DNA of 64,000 nucleotides from Nepenthes gracilis (Eukaryota; Streptophyta; Magnoliopsida; Caryophyllales; Nepenthaceae), in NCBI GenBank assembly GCA_033239525.1, contig BSYO01000009.1:13661299-13725298 (forward strand). Direction: 5' to 3'. The notes below the pieces were generated by a model that was not told the origin of the DNA, searched no databases, and saw nothing but the letters and a program-made list of their open reading frames with translations. Made by a program: the position numbers and the translations under genes. Every line of letters starts with the position of its first letter. Within the stretch, counting starts at the first letter, position 1. Below, piece by piece: positions 1 through 12,209 of this stretch.

Positions 1-618
1 TTATCCGCTTTCCTTGCACATAATGCTGGACATCATAATTCATGAGACAATCCAGCATCTCCATTTGCTTGACTTGCATTCTAGCTAGCATACCAGGCTG
101 CCTACTTAGTGCGTCGGCAACAACGTTGGCCTTTCCTAGCTCGTATCGGATTTCACAGTCATAGTCCTTTAGGAATTCAATCCACCTTCTCTGTCTCATG
201 TTCAGTTCCTTCTAGGAGAATAAATACTTTAGACTCTTGTGATCGGAGTAGACCAAGAATCTTTCACCATATAGGTAATGCCTCCAGATTTTCAATGCAA
301 ACACCACTGCGGCTAATTCCAGATCGTGAGTTGGGTAATTCCTTTCATGATCCTTCAACTGTCGCGACCCATAGGCAATTACCCTTCCGTGTTGCATTAA
401 AACATAGCCCAATCCAATCTTTGAAGCATTGTAGTAAACAATTAGTCCACCTGACCCATTTAGAATGGTCAGGACCGGAGCAGAAGTTAACCGGCCTTTA
501 AGCGTCTGGAAGCTTTCTTCACAATCCTTGGTCCACTCAAACTTGATATCCTTCTTAGTTAACTGTGTGAGTGGCAAGGTGATTTGGGAAAAGTTTTCCA
601 CAAACCGTCTTAGTATCC
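1..618 (-). pseudogene. Gypsy RNase H domain of A1 (decayed, cut by window edge)
   Basis: This is the connection and RNase H part of the pol polyprotein, which removes RNA from the RNA/DNA hybrid during reverse transcription. After a one-base deletion near 619 relative to the family, the frame continues with [10 protein letters not shown] and runs through [11 protein letters not shown] to [12 protein letters not shown]. The first catalytic aspartate context (normally DAS) reads NAS, a GAT to AAT change. A TAG follows KYLFS at about 210-212. Beyond it the same frame continues with KELNMRQRR and the spacer before integrase, reaching the window edge. Both the stop and the lost Asp mark it as dead. 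Confidence 0.85.
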
Positions 619-2154
619 GGCCAGGCCTAAGAAGCTTTGCACTTTGGTCACAGAAGTTGGCCGGTTCCACTTTACCACTGCTTCCACTTTCATAGGGTCG
701 ACGGAGATTCCTTCTTTGGAGATGACGTGTCCAAGGAATCCTACTTCCTCCAACCAAAATTCGCACTTTTTCAATTTGGCGAACAACCGATGCTCCCTAA
801 GAATCCGAAGTGTAGTTCGTAAATGCTCATCGTGTTCCTCATAGATTTTCGAGTACACAAGGATGTCATCAATGAATACTATCACAAACTTGTCCAGGTA
901 TGGTTGAAAAATTCGATTCATCAGGTCCATAAAGACAGCCGGAGCATTAGTCAACCCAAAAGGCATTACTACAAATTCATAGTGCCCATACCTGGTCCGG
1001 AACGCCGTCTTTGCTATATCGTCCTTGCTGATCCGAAGCTGATGATACCCGGATCTAAGATCGATTTTTGAAAATACGCAAGCCCCTTGTAACTGATCAA
1101 GGAGGTCATCAATCCTCGGTAGAGGATATTTGTTCTTGATGGTGATCTTGTTTAATTCTCGATAATCCACGCATAATCTCATGGTCCCGTCCTTCTTTTT
1201 GACAAAGAGAACAGGTGCTCCCCATGGTGACACACTTGGTCGAATGAAACCTTTATCTAATAATTTCTGCAGTTGTTGTTTCAATTCTTTGAATTCAGCC
1301 GGTGCCATCCGATAGGTTGGTTTGGATATTGGTGCTGAACCTGGTATCAATTCCACTCTAAATTCTAACTCTCGCTGGGGTGACAATCCAAGTAATTCAT
1401 CAGTGAATATGTCTTCAAATTTCCGCACCACAGGAATCTCTTTAGCCAGAGATTCTTGATTTTCTATAGTCATACTAGCAAAGGCTAGATAAGCTTGGCA
1501 TCCATCACCAATCAAGTGTCTGGCATGAAGAGCCGACATAAAACAAGATGCTTTCTTACGCCGGACTCCTTGAATGTGAAAAGGCTTGTTTCCAGGAATG
1601 GTGAATTCTACTCTTTTTCGGAAATAATCAATCTTGGCATGATATCTGGCTAACCAATCCATTCCTAAGATTGCATCAAAGTCTTTCATTTCCAGCACAA
1701 CTAGGCTAACAGGCATCAAGTATTCATTTACTTCTATTGGACATTCGGAAAATGCTACATTTAAAATTACGGACGACCCCGTGGGTGAAGCAACCATCAA
1801 TGGGTAGTCAAGAACTTTAGGAAGGGTCGTAAGATGTTTCAAAAATTCATGGGAAACAAAAGAGTGAGTAGATCCAGAATCAAAGAGCACGTGACTAGAA
1901 GTGCCACAGATAGAAAGTGTACCTTCTACAACCTCCGTAGACTTTTCAGCCTCCTTTGCAGAAATGGCAAACACCTTGGCTGGGATAGGAGACTTAACTC
2001 CTGGGGCTTGTTTAGCGAGTGGACAATCTCTGATCATGTTCCCCGCCTGTCCACAGTTATAACAAACACCCAGCTTCTTGTAGCAAGGCTTCCCTCCATG
2101 TGATCTCCCGCAATGATCACATACATTATCAGCCGTAGATCGAGAATTCTGCAC
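619..2154 (-). pseudogene. Gypsy zinc knuckle, protease and reverse transcriptase of A1
   Basis: About 512 residues are open. Residues 12-24 form a CX2CX3HX4C finger. Residues 31-44 form a CCHC knuckle in which the His is replaced by Asn ([14 protein letters not shown]). The aspartic protease active site is [10 protein letters not shown], with Asp at residue 92. RT follows, with [26 protein letters not shown] and the catalytic FIDD at residues 427-430, and ends at FLGLAGY, where a one-base deletion shifts the frame into RNase H. There is no genuine start: the frame is a continuation of gag, separated only by an in-frame TAG near 2155. RT itself looks undamaged, which suggests a fairly young insertion. 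Confidence 0.93.
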
Positions 2155-2950
2155 CGATCGGCTCTATTCCCCACTGAACCTTGATGGTCTTGCCTTCTTA
2201 GAAGGCCCTTCACTAGCACTGGCCTTGGATGACTGACTAAAAGTCCTTTGTCTGGACAATGCTCCCCTTTCCAATTCTTTCTCATAAATGACCGCCTTTG
2301 CGAGCACCTCTCCATACGTTGTCAACATTAGAGTTGAAAGGTGTCTCCTGATATCATCCCTTAATCCCTGAAAGAACCGTCTAACCTTCCTCTCCTCGTC
2401 TTCGACCATGAAAGGGGCATAGCGAGATAATTCCGTAAATTTTTGAATCATACTCTGCCACTGAGCGAGTACCCTACCTTAGGCGAAGGAATTCATCCTC
2501 CTTCTGCCCACGAAGATTAGCAGGAAAATATTTTTCCAGAAAAGCTACTTCAAACATCTCCCAACTAATATCCCGCTCTGGCATATTGAAAACCCTCTTC
2601 TGCATTTCCCACCAGTGGTGTGCTTCCCCTGTCAGCTTATGGGTGGCATATAGAACCATGTCCCCAGCAGGGCACTTAATTACTGCAAATACCTTTTTCA
2701 ATCGTTGAATCCATGTTTCAGCCTTCAATGGATCGGGTTCCCCTAAAAATTCAGGAATTCGTTCGTTGGTAAACCGATCGTAGACCGACCACTCCTGATG
2801 GACAGAAATTGGGGTGGTCACCGGAGTTGGTGGAGTTGTTGGAGTCAAGGCTTCTATGACTTCGGCCATTCTGTCTAGTAGGTTCGCGTATCTTACCTCC
2901 CGATCAAGAGTGTTGTTAATCTGATCATTTCTCCTTCCTCTGTTAGACAT
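2155..2950 (-). pseudogene. Gypsy gag (capsid) of A1, frameshifted
   Basis: This is a retrotransposon gag protein, the structural shell of the particle. I place the start at the ATG at 2950 (MSNRGRR), not the upstream ATG at 2977, because the related B1 gag begins with the same MSN at the equivalent place. The capsid core reads WIQRLKKVFAVIKC, then EAHHWWEMQKRVF and FLEKYFPANLRGQKEDEFLR, a typical retrotrans_gag signature. A TAG replaces a Gln after EDEFLRLR (about 2474). An extra A in a run near 2442 shifts the frame. The frame resumes with FTELSRYAPFMVEDEERK up to a TAG at about 2157. B1 and B2 carry the same protein. Confidence 0.9.
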
Positions 2951-3111
2951 GACTGCGGGGACGTCTGAAAAGAACAATTTCGTTAGTCAATTAGTCTAAA
3001 GATAACTATCGTAATGGTCTTTGTCCCAAAGCATAAGTAAGAATAACACTCTTCCTGCCTTGTCCTAAGTTTCCGTGTTGATTCAAAATATCCTAAAGCA
3101 TCTCATTTTCT

Positions 3112-3123
3112 CTTCTGATACCA
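3112..3123 (-). other. Primer-binding site of A1
   Basis: On the minus strand TGGTATCAGAAG starts two bases after the LTR end. It matches the usual plant PBS complementary to the 3' end of initiator Met-tRNA (TGGTATCAGAGC) at 10 of 12 positions. It fixes the element's orientation and the inner LTR edge. Confidence 0.85.
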
Positions 3124-4007
3124 ACTGTGACGACCCGACTTTTATAACCATCAAAAGTCATCGTCAAATCCAAAGTCCTTGCTTTTAAATAAATTATGAA
3201 AAGATATATAGGTGGATATAAAATTTTTTTATTTATTTTCTTTCAAACCTGAGATGCATACTAGAGATTTATAATTTCATTAATCCCAAAGTATCACGGA
3301 AACATACTAACATTCATACGCAGCGGAATAAATTTTACAAGTCTCCTCAAAAAGCAAAATAAACAAAGCTCTCAAAATCTGCTCCGGCCAGCTTAACCAT
3401 TCAGCTACACCATAAGGTTCTACTCAACTTCATCTTCCATAAGCTTGTCATCTGAAAAGTGGCAAGAATGAGCTTACAAAGCCCAGCAGGATACTCACAT
3501 GCAGAAAACATAATCATATATATAATTTAATCAAAATATAATTTCATAATATAGCATAGAATATAAAAATCATCATATCGTTTCTTCTTCAGTTCTTATT
3601 CTTTTCATCTTGTCTTTGGAAAATTCATCAAAATCATTCGGAATTCATATCATCTTTAAGGACCGGACGGGAGCGGACAACATCGAGGACGGGTTGTGTG
3701 CTACCCCATAACCTAAAGCCATATCCCCTCATTATGCTCCCCGGGGCGGGAGGTAAGGCCTTTAACCAGACATACGGGGCCATAGTCCATAGTTCTTTTG
3801 CCACCAAAAGGTTCCCTTCCGTGGCCCAGGAGGCATCCTCGAGTGTCATTCTAATATCCTTCATCCATCTTTAACAGTAAGCTTAAATGGAAACTCGGTT
3901 CTTGGTTCGTGTTCTTAAATGGCCAATTATCATAGTTCAAAAGTCAAAAGTCCTGGAGTTCCACTTGCTGTCCGTATTACATGTATTTTTCCATGTTCAT
4001 ATACATA

Positions 4008-4720
4008 GGCCGGAGTTCTTTTTCATGCAGAGGGCCGTAGTTCTTAAAGCCGGACTTCTTTTATCGATGCCGAAGTGCCTTACAAAGCCGAAATTCTTTT
4101 ACATAAAAACCGGAGTTCTTTTACATAGCCGTAGTTCTTTTACAAAGAAGCTGGAGTTCTTGGATTATGAGTTGTTATCAAAAGTCGGAGAAAAAAGCCG
4201 GAGTTCTCTTTTTCTACAGTAGGCCAGGGTTCTTTTTCAAAAAGATGGCCGGAGTTCTTTTTCATAACAGAACGGAGTGCTTTTCTTTTCAAAGGGACGG
4301 AGTGCTTTTCTTTTCAAAATCCGGAGTGCTTTTCTTTTCAAAAATCCGGAGCTCTAAAATCTGAAGCACATTTTATTTCAAAGTCCGAAGCTGTCAAAAC
4401 CGGAGTTCAATTTCTTTCAAAATCCGAAGCTCTAAAATCCGGAGTTCGATTTCTGTTAAAATTCGAAACTCTTAATCCGGAGTGCATTTCTGTTAAAATC
4501 TTTAATTCTAAATCCGGAGTGCATTTCTATTTAAAATTCGAAGCTCTTAATCCGGAGTTCATTTATTGTTAAACAAAGCTCTAAATCCGAAGTTCATTTT
4601 CCAAAATACCGGAGCTCTAAATTCGAAGTTATTTTCTGTAAAATGCCGGAGCTCTTTTGTCTTAAATCCAGAGTTATTTTTAACAGAATGAATATTAATA
4701 ATAAAATTTCTTGTTCTATC
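4008..4720 (-). repeat. AACTCCGG-type short repeat array, LTR A1
   Basis: A run of degenerate units, read on the plus strand as CCGGAGTTCTTTT, spaced about 18-36 bases apart. Variants include CCGGAGTGCTTTTC and CCGAAGTTC. It lies downstream of the TATA box in the LTR's own orientation. Open frames across it give repetitive Ser/Phe/Leu-rich peptides, which I treat as artefacts of the repeat. Confidence 0.85.
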
Positions 4721-5091
4721 TTAAGGTCGAAGTTCTTTTTCCGTAAATATGTAATATCAACGTTCAGCAGAATAACCATATCATCATGAATATCATACAT
4801 TTCATAAAACAGAAAAGTTCTCTCTTAAGGTCGAAGTTCTTTTTCCGTAAACATGCAATATCAACGTTCAACAGAATAATTATAACATCATGAATATCAT
4901 ACATTTCAGAATAATATAAAGTAGAAAAGGCATACTTCATATAGAATATAGTTTCGTAACAACATGCATAAACATGAGCTTTAAAAATAGGGTGAGTATC
5001 TTGCCTGGATTCCTTTTCTTTGCCTTGAACTGTTCGGTCTTTCTTTACTTAGAATTTCTACTGAGTGCCTTTTTCTGATGTTCTTAGTCCT

Positions 5092-5099
5092 TATTTATA
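5092..5099 (-). promoter_or_regulatory. TATA box of LTR A1
   Basis: CTATAAATA on the minus strand, in the same context (CCTAGGGCTATAAATAAGG) as in A2. It divides the LTR into about 0.8 kb of U3 and about 2 kb of presumed R-U5 leader. No transcript data are available here. Confidence 0.6.
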
Positions 5100-5499
5100 G
5101 CCCTAGGTTTTGGTGGCCGTCATTTATAGCTCTTCATTTTCCAAAGAGTGATATTTATAATTTTACATTTTCCAAAGAGGGTCATTTATGATTGACATTT
5201 TCCAATAAGTTTCAGGAATAGCTAGATTATTGATGGTCGTGCCTTCCCAATATTTTTTCCTTATTTTCTGTGACCGGATTTCAGCCTTTCATCAAAACAA
5301 CTTCCAATCAACTGTCGAGCGTTGACCGGATTTCGTTCTCCTTTTATTTCTATTCATTCGTTTATGTTTTTCCGGTCAATATTTTTCGTTGACCAGATTA
5401 CTCCTTCATCTACTTCAACTTAAGCTTTTCATCTCTTTGAACCCAAATCTACTCCGTCCTTACATTGCACATACCGCATTCCGGCCTTACAGGATTGGA

Positions 5500-5790
5500 C
5501 TTAATTTTCATTAAATCCGAACTTCTTTTTTACTTCGGAAGTCCGGAGTGCTTTTTACTAAGGAAATCCGGACTTCTTTCAAGCAAATTCGGACTTCTTT
5601 TTACTTCGAAAATCTGGAGTGCTTTCTGTCAAGCAAATCCGGACTTCTTTTTACTTCAGAAATCCGGAGTGCTTTCTTTCAAGCAAATCCGGACTTCTTT
5701 TTACGTCGGAAGTCCGGAGTGCTTTTTACTAAGGGAATCCGGACTTCATTTTCATTAAATCCGAACTTCTTTTTTCCCAAATCAAGGCCG
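5500..5790 (-). repeat. TCCGGACTTC repeat block in U3 of LTR A1
   Basis: About ten units of the form AATCCGGACTTCTTTTTACTTC alternate with CCGGAGTGCTTT variants. The block lies upstream of the TATA box in the element's orientation. The equivalent block in A2 is 15500-15740. It is distinct from, but shares the TCCGGA core with, the downstream array. Confidence 0.8.
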
Positions 5791-5904
5791 AACTTGATTC
5801 CATCTTAAGCCGATGTACTTTTCTCATTTCGTTTTCCGGTCAACTTGCATTGACCAAACTTGATGATTGAAATTTTCCTTGTTTTAAAATTTTGGGTCGT
5901 TACA

Positions 5905-6928
5905 GGGAGACTCCAAGAATACTCTGGTCGCGTATTTTGACTACTTAATTTGGAGTGGGTTATATTCCTTAGCAAGCTTTAGTATACAGTAGTGGAAGGC
6001 GTCGTCTGTTATGAGTGCCGCTTGAGGCATAGAAATTATGGCCCTGTCATAAAGTTGATATGTAGACGGCTCTCCCTCTAGGTCTAGAATAGGAGGATAT
6101 AGGTCTTAAATTGTGTAAACTGAATACAATCCAGGTAATGACCGACCGCTCATTTGGTGAATAAGGCTTATTGGTTCGGATCCCTCAACGAAATAAGTTT
6201 TTGACAATAATTTGATAATTAAGAAAATGATAAGGAAACAAATCAAAGAATTATGAAACGAATCATGAAAACATTCTTCTTGAACCATGATCTATAGTCT
6301 CATATGCATCTCTATTTCCTCCTATATGCTTTATTATATTTTTAAATATGAAATCTTGCATGTCCGTTGATGTATATTCGTGTGCCTTACTGAGATTTAG
6401 CTCAACATTACTATTTTCCTCTCTCCAGATAAGCATGAGTCACACCCGCTTAGGTAAGGTAGAAGATTTAAATCGGTTAGGCATTGAAGACTATGGCAGA
6501 TGGCTTTATGGACTTAGTTTGTAGCTTTGAGCTTTCTGATAGATTTTAGTTGTATTTCTATTGGGTTTTATTCATGAATGTATGCATCTGATGATGTTAA
6601 TGATAACGATATATCCGTAGTCTAGTTTTCGATGTGTTTAGATTTATTTATATTTTCGTAAATTATTGTGGTCTGTAACAGGTACCTAATGGCATTTCTT
6701 TATCTGATGTTATGTCTAGAGACATAATATTGGAGCCGCGATTTTTAATGTGGCATTTGGATCCCGTGTAGTTTTCTGTGAGATTATGGTTTGTTATTGG
6801 ATGTTGAAGTCGTTGGATTGTTTTCTGTGTGTTGTATAGGAGATTGTACAGGTTTTTGTATCAGCCCAACGGTTGTATTATAGAGAAAACTCTACCGAAT
6901 TTTTGGTAGAAAAATACGGTCCGTCACA
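5905..6928 (+). repeat. Remnant of an older LTR (host of A1)
   Basis: Ends with AGAGAAAACTCTACC...ACGGTCCGTCACA, the same kind of ending that the C, D and G LTRs have on the minus strand. It includes a TGCCTTACTGAGATTTAGCTCA-like block at 6380-6405, comparable to the CTGGGCTTTGTAGCTCA block of other LTRs here. No PBS follows at 6929, so this is a 3' LTR or solo LTR. Its left part was displaced by A1. Identification rests on resemblance, without a second full copy. Confidence 0.5.
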
Positions 6929-9155
6929 GATGGCCTAATAGAAAACCCTCGAAGCTTCTGAAGTAAAGGGTGCGATGTCTGGTTCAAGAGACGCGACCCG
7001 GATCACATAGTATTGAAAGAGTAATAATGGACATTTATTGGTCATCTTTAGGTAGCTATTGCACCGATCCAATAATCATAGACTGTGCAGTCTAGTCAAT
7101 AAATGAAGGCAGTAGTTACATACAAAAGTAATACTCCCTATTACCAAAGAGATGTAATGCTCATACATTGATTTAAGGGTTTGCCAACCAAACGGCACCT
7201 CTCACTATAAATATAGCTTCTCCTCCACAGAAGAATGGGATGAAGCTAGACAAATTATAAAGCCAAACACTCTCCTATACGAGTGTATCACTTCCAAATC
7301 CACTATCTTAGTCGAGCAAATTCTAAAGAGCACTACCTTCCAAACAAACACTCATCTCCATTCTTTTGACATTTGCATTCATATTTTCTTGCATCTTTTT
7401 CTTCAAAGAAGAAAGATTTCTGATTTGAGTATTAGAAGATATATTAAAGAGCAACTCCAGCATACATTTTACCTTATTTTTTTGTGGTATACAGGATCTA
7501 GATTCCATGTTATGAAGATTGAACCTGCTACAGTTCAAATGATTGGACTCGGTCAAGCGGCTTCTAAATTTGTACAAAAATTCAAATCTTTGGGACGCAT
7601 CAAGTTTAACTCCTGAAAATCGATTAGCAATGAGGTGAGAATACAACTCTTTGACAAATAAGAAAGGTGTAGAGTATCAAATGAAAGGGGTATATTTGCT
7701 TGTCTTGGAATGCATGAAAACTATGAAACATTACTACGAGCAGCCATCCAAACTTTTCCACTAACAGATCTTTGAAGATGGGACCCTCAAGTCAGTCTCT
7801 AAGGATGAGTAGCCAGAAATGTGGAGGGTTTCTCTCTATTTCTCATTACTTCTCTCATGGCCACTTTTTTTCTCCTCCCTCTCTTTTAGGTGTCTGCTAG
7901 TTGGAGGTGAAAGACTTACGTTAGAAGAGAAGAGAAATACTAGGGTTTTGAAAGGGAGGCGCCGCTGGGGTGTGATTAGGGTTACAATTGATGCTCTCTT
8001 TTTATTTTAATTAAATGGATTAGCTATTGGAGAGAGAAGGGAGGCTGAGTTTAACGAGTGCGAGGGTCGTGCCTGTACAAAGTAAAACTAGGGTTTCAAA
8101 GTTATTATAGGTCTTTTAATGAATTATTACGGGTTAGGTGTGTTTTGCTTATTTTTAGTGTCATAGTGAGTTTGTTTTCAAATTCTAATTGCACATACAC
8201 ATATTTTAATGTCAAAATAAATCCTAATAAGTAAAATAAAACATTGAAAATAGTTTTACTATTTATTGAGTAAATTATTAGTACACAATTTTGAAATTTT
8301 GTGTATTTAACCTGTCCAAACTCTTCACAGAGTTAATCCAGAACTGCCTATAAAATATTTGCCACATAAGATTCCATCTTCCTTATTATTTACATGATTA
8401 AGAACCTTAACTAATCAATTGTTTAATTAACTCAAGTTCAAAACACCAGTATGCTATAGGAAATGCCAAGGTAACCAATAGGAGATTGATCAATGTGGTA
8501 AGAGAAGGTTGAGGAGGAGTGCAAGGGAAGCAACGCTATCATGGTAAAGACGCCAAAGGGTAATGGCAATACTTAATGTATTTAGATGGAATGGAAGAGA
8601 GTATCATTTAAGCTTACAGATATCAACGACAGGTTCCTCTTAAAAGGAAAGTTTTGAATGGGCAAGAGATAGTGGTTATTAAAGAGGCAAGGGATAGTGT
8701 ACAAGGTTGTAAGGGTAAGTATATTGGGTTTTGAATTACACCTTTATGAGTCCTACTCTTAATCGGCAAGTCATTAGGAAATTTAACTAGTCTTATATGA
8801 GGATTCTATGAGTGAATTATCAAAGTAGCATGGAAGAAAGTACCTAATGGACTTGTGAGCGGATGCTCATGTGTGGAAACATATGCATCAGTGCCTAAGG
8901 TGCATGTGTGCTAATAATATAGTAGGTACAACTCGTACACGTCTAAGAGGCATTTGTGTGCAACATTTGCTACTTTTTGCACCGACACTTGGTATAAAAA
9001 TACTACGAAGTCTTTAGGAAAGAGTAGATAACATTTTCAACACAACGGCAATATAAGAAGAGAGAAAAGGGAGAAAAGAGAAAAGATAATAATTTTTAAT
9101 ATCGGGTTGAAGTCTAAATTAAGTTTGATTATTCACCAAACTTAGGTGTATTACT
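6929..9155. other. AT-rich spacer, no gene recognised
   Basis: Only short open frames with no recognisable product. An ACTATAAATATAG TATA-like motif lies at about 7203-7215, and a polypyrimidine stretch ending in TTTTAG at 7840-7890. Neither connects to a credible coding region. It may contain worn-down retrotransposon sequence, but I could not assign it. Confidence 0.4.
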
Positions 9156-10065
9156 TCATTCTTAATTCTAGGATATATTACTAAGTGAATACTTATTTTC
9201 TCAATATATTCTTTTCTTGTAGGTTATAAGCTGTGTTGGACATTGTATTTAATAATTATTCACTTGGGTTGTATTGAATGACTCTCAGATATGTTTATTT
9301 ATAATCAAACATTTTATAATATATTTTTTTAGAATTTATTTCATAATTTTTTTCTTTAATTGATAATATTTTTAAGTTAAATATTATCACATAACTTGTG
9401 TGCTTGATTATAATTTTATTTGTTGTGTTCTCATAATATTTAATGGCTAACGATTAATGGAGGATTCGGCGGTTCATTTCCTTTGTTTTGTTATTATGTG
9501 TTTTTGTTCCTGGTAAATCCCGAGATGCACATTCACCAAGACTCATATGAAAGACTCTATTGTAATTTTAAGGTAAGTTTTCTTATCGAAAAATACAGGA
9601 GATGCCGCAAGGAAGATAGTGAAAGAAGAAAAGAGAGAATAGAAAAATTCTCGTCATTTGACTACGGTCTAATTAAAATTTTGTCCTTCACTTTATTCAA
9701 ATACATTGTGCTAACTTTATTTGTAGGATATTTCAACAATTAATTAATTATTTTTTATTGCATTTTTTTTTATGTGGTTACTTGGTATATTAGGGGTTAC
9801 GTCTAACCAGTTATTCATATGAGTTATTATAAAAGACTTTTAGAAAAGATTATTTATAACTAAATATTTTTAGTAAATTTTGTTTAGAAATTGTTCCATA
9901 ATTTCTCTATTTATTGAAAATAATTTTATATATTAAATATTGTTATATAATTTTATATACTTAGTTATGTATTATTATTTTCTGTACTCACATGGCAGAT
10001 TAGTGATTGACAATTAATGAAGAATTTATTCTTATTCCCGCTACTCTGGTGTTGTGTGTGTTTTA
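9156..10065. repeat. Diverged direct duplication, about 0.56 kb apart
   Basis: The segment around 9290-9475 (TTATAATCAAAC ... TAACGATTAATGGAGGATTC) reappears in order at about 9850-10040 (TTATAACTAAAT ... TGACAATTAATGAAGAATTT). The shared landmarks sit 556-560 bases apart. Both copies have lost a lot of identity and neither encodes protein. It is most likely an old tandem duplication or two copies of an LTR fragment. Confidence 0.5.
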
Positions 10066-10873
10066 AATCTCAATATATATTTCTCTAGACAAACTAATCG
10101 GTTAAGGAGACACAGTAACATCATAGAAAATTTCTTCTACACAATTAGAAAGATGTGACAGTATCATCAAAATAATTATTGATTAAGAATTTAAAAAATA
10201 GAAAGGGAATTTATTATCGCTATTCAACCATTGTAGTATTATGATCAAAACAATAAAACAGAAACACACGCTGTTGGGATTATAAATCATCAACAACTGA
10301 GAATGATCTATTATCATTGATGATGAATTACGACGCTTATAGTGGTACGTAAATTTTAGGTTGACAGCAGGTCAAAGATATAGTACTATTTTCTTAGTTT
10401 ATTGAGAATAATGCATAATAGTCCATTCAATCTCGGTACATTTGATTTATATTAGCCGTCGCTATAACTACAAGCACTATCAGCTTATCATGAGTCCGCA
10501 AAAAATCAGACAGTGGATTGTGTTTTTCCCCCCTTAAGTAATAGGCTATCGACAATGTCTCCATGGGAAAGTATTTATGTTGACTAATTATTACATAATT
10601 AACTACTCATTTAATTTCTGAAATCATTGCCACTATATTTTTCCGAAGGTACTATTTCATTTTTCTGAATCATAACTAGAGATCCCCCCCCCTCTCTCTC
10701 TCTCTCTCTCGTGTTATGCAACTGTCTTTTTGAATTGTTCATATCATCCTATCATTTCCGAGCCGTTCAATTAATTCCCCGTTTGCTCTGTCCAGCTACT
10801 GGGGCGTACTTGTAACATCATTATATTTTTTTATGGGTTTTAAAAACTTATTTGTAGACAAAAGATTCCTTCA
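10066..10873. other. AT-rich spacer, no gene seen
   Basis: No open frame of interest. The only notable sequence is a C-run followed by (CT)n at 10683-10710. Confidence 0.5.
10683..10710 (+). repeat. C-tract and (CT)n microsatellite
   Basis: About ten C residues run into roughly nine CT dinucleotides. Slippage-prone sequence, with no function inferred. Confidence 0.9.
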
Positions 10874-11458
10874 GTGTATGTTTAGTTATAGGAATTGGAA
10901 AAAAAAAAAATTTTTATTTCTACGAAAATAGAAATTTCTCCGTTTGGTTAACAGTAGGATGAGAATTGTTATTCCCACAAATGTGAGAATAACAATTCCC
11001 ACATATTTATTATTATTATTATTATTTTGTATTATTATTATTATTATTATTATAAATATTATTGTTATTATTAATTATTACGTATTATTATTTATTTGTT
11101 TATTATTATTATTATTAGATATTATTATTATTTTATTATTATTATTATTAAGTATTATTATTATATATTATTATTATTATTATATTTATTATTATTATTA
11201 TTATTATTTATAAGGTATTATTATTATTATTATTATTATTATTTATAAGGTATTATCATTATTATTATTATTATTACTATTTTCACCTTATTCCTTATAC
11301 TATTCTACAAACCAAATAATAGAATATTAATTCCCACCTTATTCTATTCCAACAATCAAACATACGAATAATAATTTCAACTCTATTCTCATCCTTTTCT
11401 ATTATCTGGAATAACTATTCTATTTCTACCTTATTCTATTCCAACAACCAAACATACC
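10874..11458. mobile_element. Foldback/MITE-like element with imperfect terminal inverted repeats
   Basis: The left end reads GTGTATGTTTAGTTATAGGAATT. The right end, reverse-complemented, reads GGTATGTTTGGTTGTTGGAAT, giving an imperfect terminal inverted repeat of the kind common in plant MITEs. Internally it repeats TATTCCAACAA(T/C)CAAACATAC near 11345-11365 and 11436-11457. It has a near-perfect 36-base palindrome at 10963-10998 and a long (ATT)n tract. No transposase and no clear target duplication. The superfamily is undecided. Confidence 0.55.
11007..11278 (+). repeat. Interrupted (ATT)n microsatellite
   Basis: About 270 bases of ATT/TTA trinucleotides with a few interruptions, including a repeated TTATAAGGTATTA. 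Reading frames through it give Ile/Leu/Tyr-only peptides and are not genes. It sits inside the MITE-like element. Confidence 0.95.
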
Positions 11459-12204
11459 GTCAATATCTGTTTATTATTTTTCTTTTCTTTAAAAAGCAAA
11501 CAAGTAAACTTCTTCACCCGTCTATCATCCTCTAAACTTGGCCTTTTCTCTCCCCCACCCTCTCCTTACCTTTGCTACGGTGACATTAAATATTTAAAAA
11601 TACATAATTAGTTAAATTTTTGTTTCTCATTTGTAATATCTATTATTTAAAATTTGACCCACCTGATACATGCCATAACTCAACATTTAACTTGATATGT
11701 TTTCCGGAAGGCTTTTATAACAACACAAATTATGTATATTATAAATTAAAATAAGCACTTAAAAGTATAGGAATAACTTGTGAATTTATTATCCAATATT
11801 TAAATTAATATACTACTAACAAAACTAAAATGGTTGAGGTTGAGAGGAGAGTGAGATTGGCTTTTAGAAAATAATGTCATGTGCCTTTAGATTTGTCGGA
11901 ATAAAGTTATTAGGTGGACATGCTCTTAATTTTTCATATAGGCTTAAGCGTTGCGTGACTTGTGTGTGGAATAATTATTTTGAATTGCTTTAGATAAGAA
12001 TGAGCACTCAAGAAAGTTGATGATCATTTCAATACTCTTACATTGTAGCACTAGATCCTAATCATGACCTTTGTTTTTTAAGTAGATGTGAATTTATAGA
12101 AGTTCTAGAGGTTATACTTGGTATGGTTGAATAACCTACTAGGTAGTAATGTTGATTTTTTTCTTCCTATGAGCTATGACCGGTAACTCAATATGTGGTT
12201 CTTT
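11459..12204. other. AT-rich spacer left of element F
   Basis: No gene or recognisable repeat. Its last five bases (ATCTT, 12205-12209) are the left copy of F's target-site duplication. Confidence 0.5.
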
Positions 12205-12209
12205 ATCTT

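Larger units (their letters stand above)
1..5904 (-). mobile_element. Ty3/gypsy element A1, 3' part beyond the window
   Basis: An LTR retrotransposon read on the minus strand in the order 5' LTR (3126-5904), PBS, gag, protease, reverse transcriptase, RNase H. Integrase and the 3' LTR lie left of position 1. Gag and RT resemble the chromovirus Tekay/Del type, but the lineage call is inferred from long LTRs and family resemblance. The reading frame carries at least three stop codons and two single-base frameshifts, so this copy cannot make a complete polyprotein. The LTR edge at 5904 abuts an older LTR fragment. The target duplication cannot be tested because the other LTR is outside the window. 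Its gag and LTR are close relatives of B1, B2 and A2. Confidence 0.9.
3126..5904 (-). repeat. 5' LTR of element A1 (2779 bp)
   Basis: The LTR is bounded by TGTGACGACCC at the left and GGGTCGTTACA at the right (TG...CA on the minus strand). Reading on the minus strand it contains inverted TTGACC motifs (5260-5410, 5840-5860), AAGTCCGGATTT repeats (5500-5790), a TATA box (5092-5099), a long AACTCCGG array (about 4008-4720), a GC-rich block (3655-3900), and the end of the leader. The solo LTR A2 at 15373-18263 has the same order, so the boundaries are supported twice. Confidence 0.92.

Noticed and set aside
10944..11213. 89-codon frame of Ile/Leu/Tyr only
   Set aside because: Translation of the (ATT)n microsatellite.
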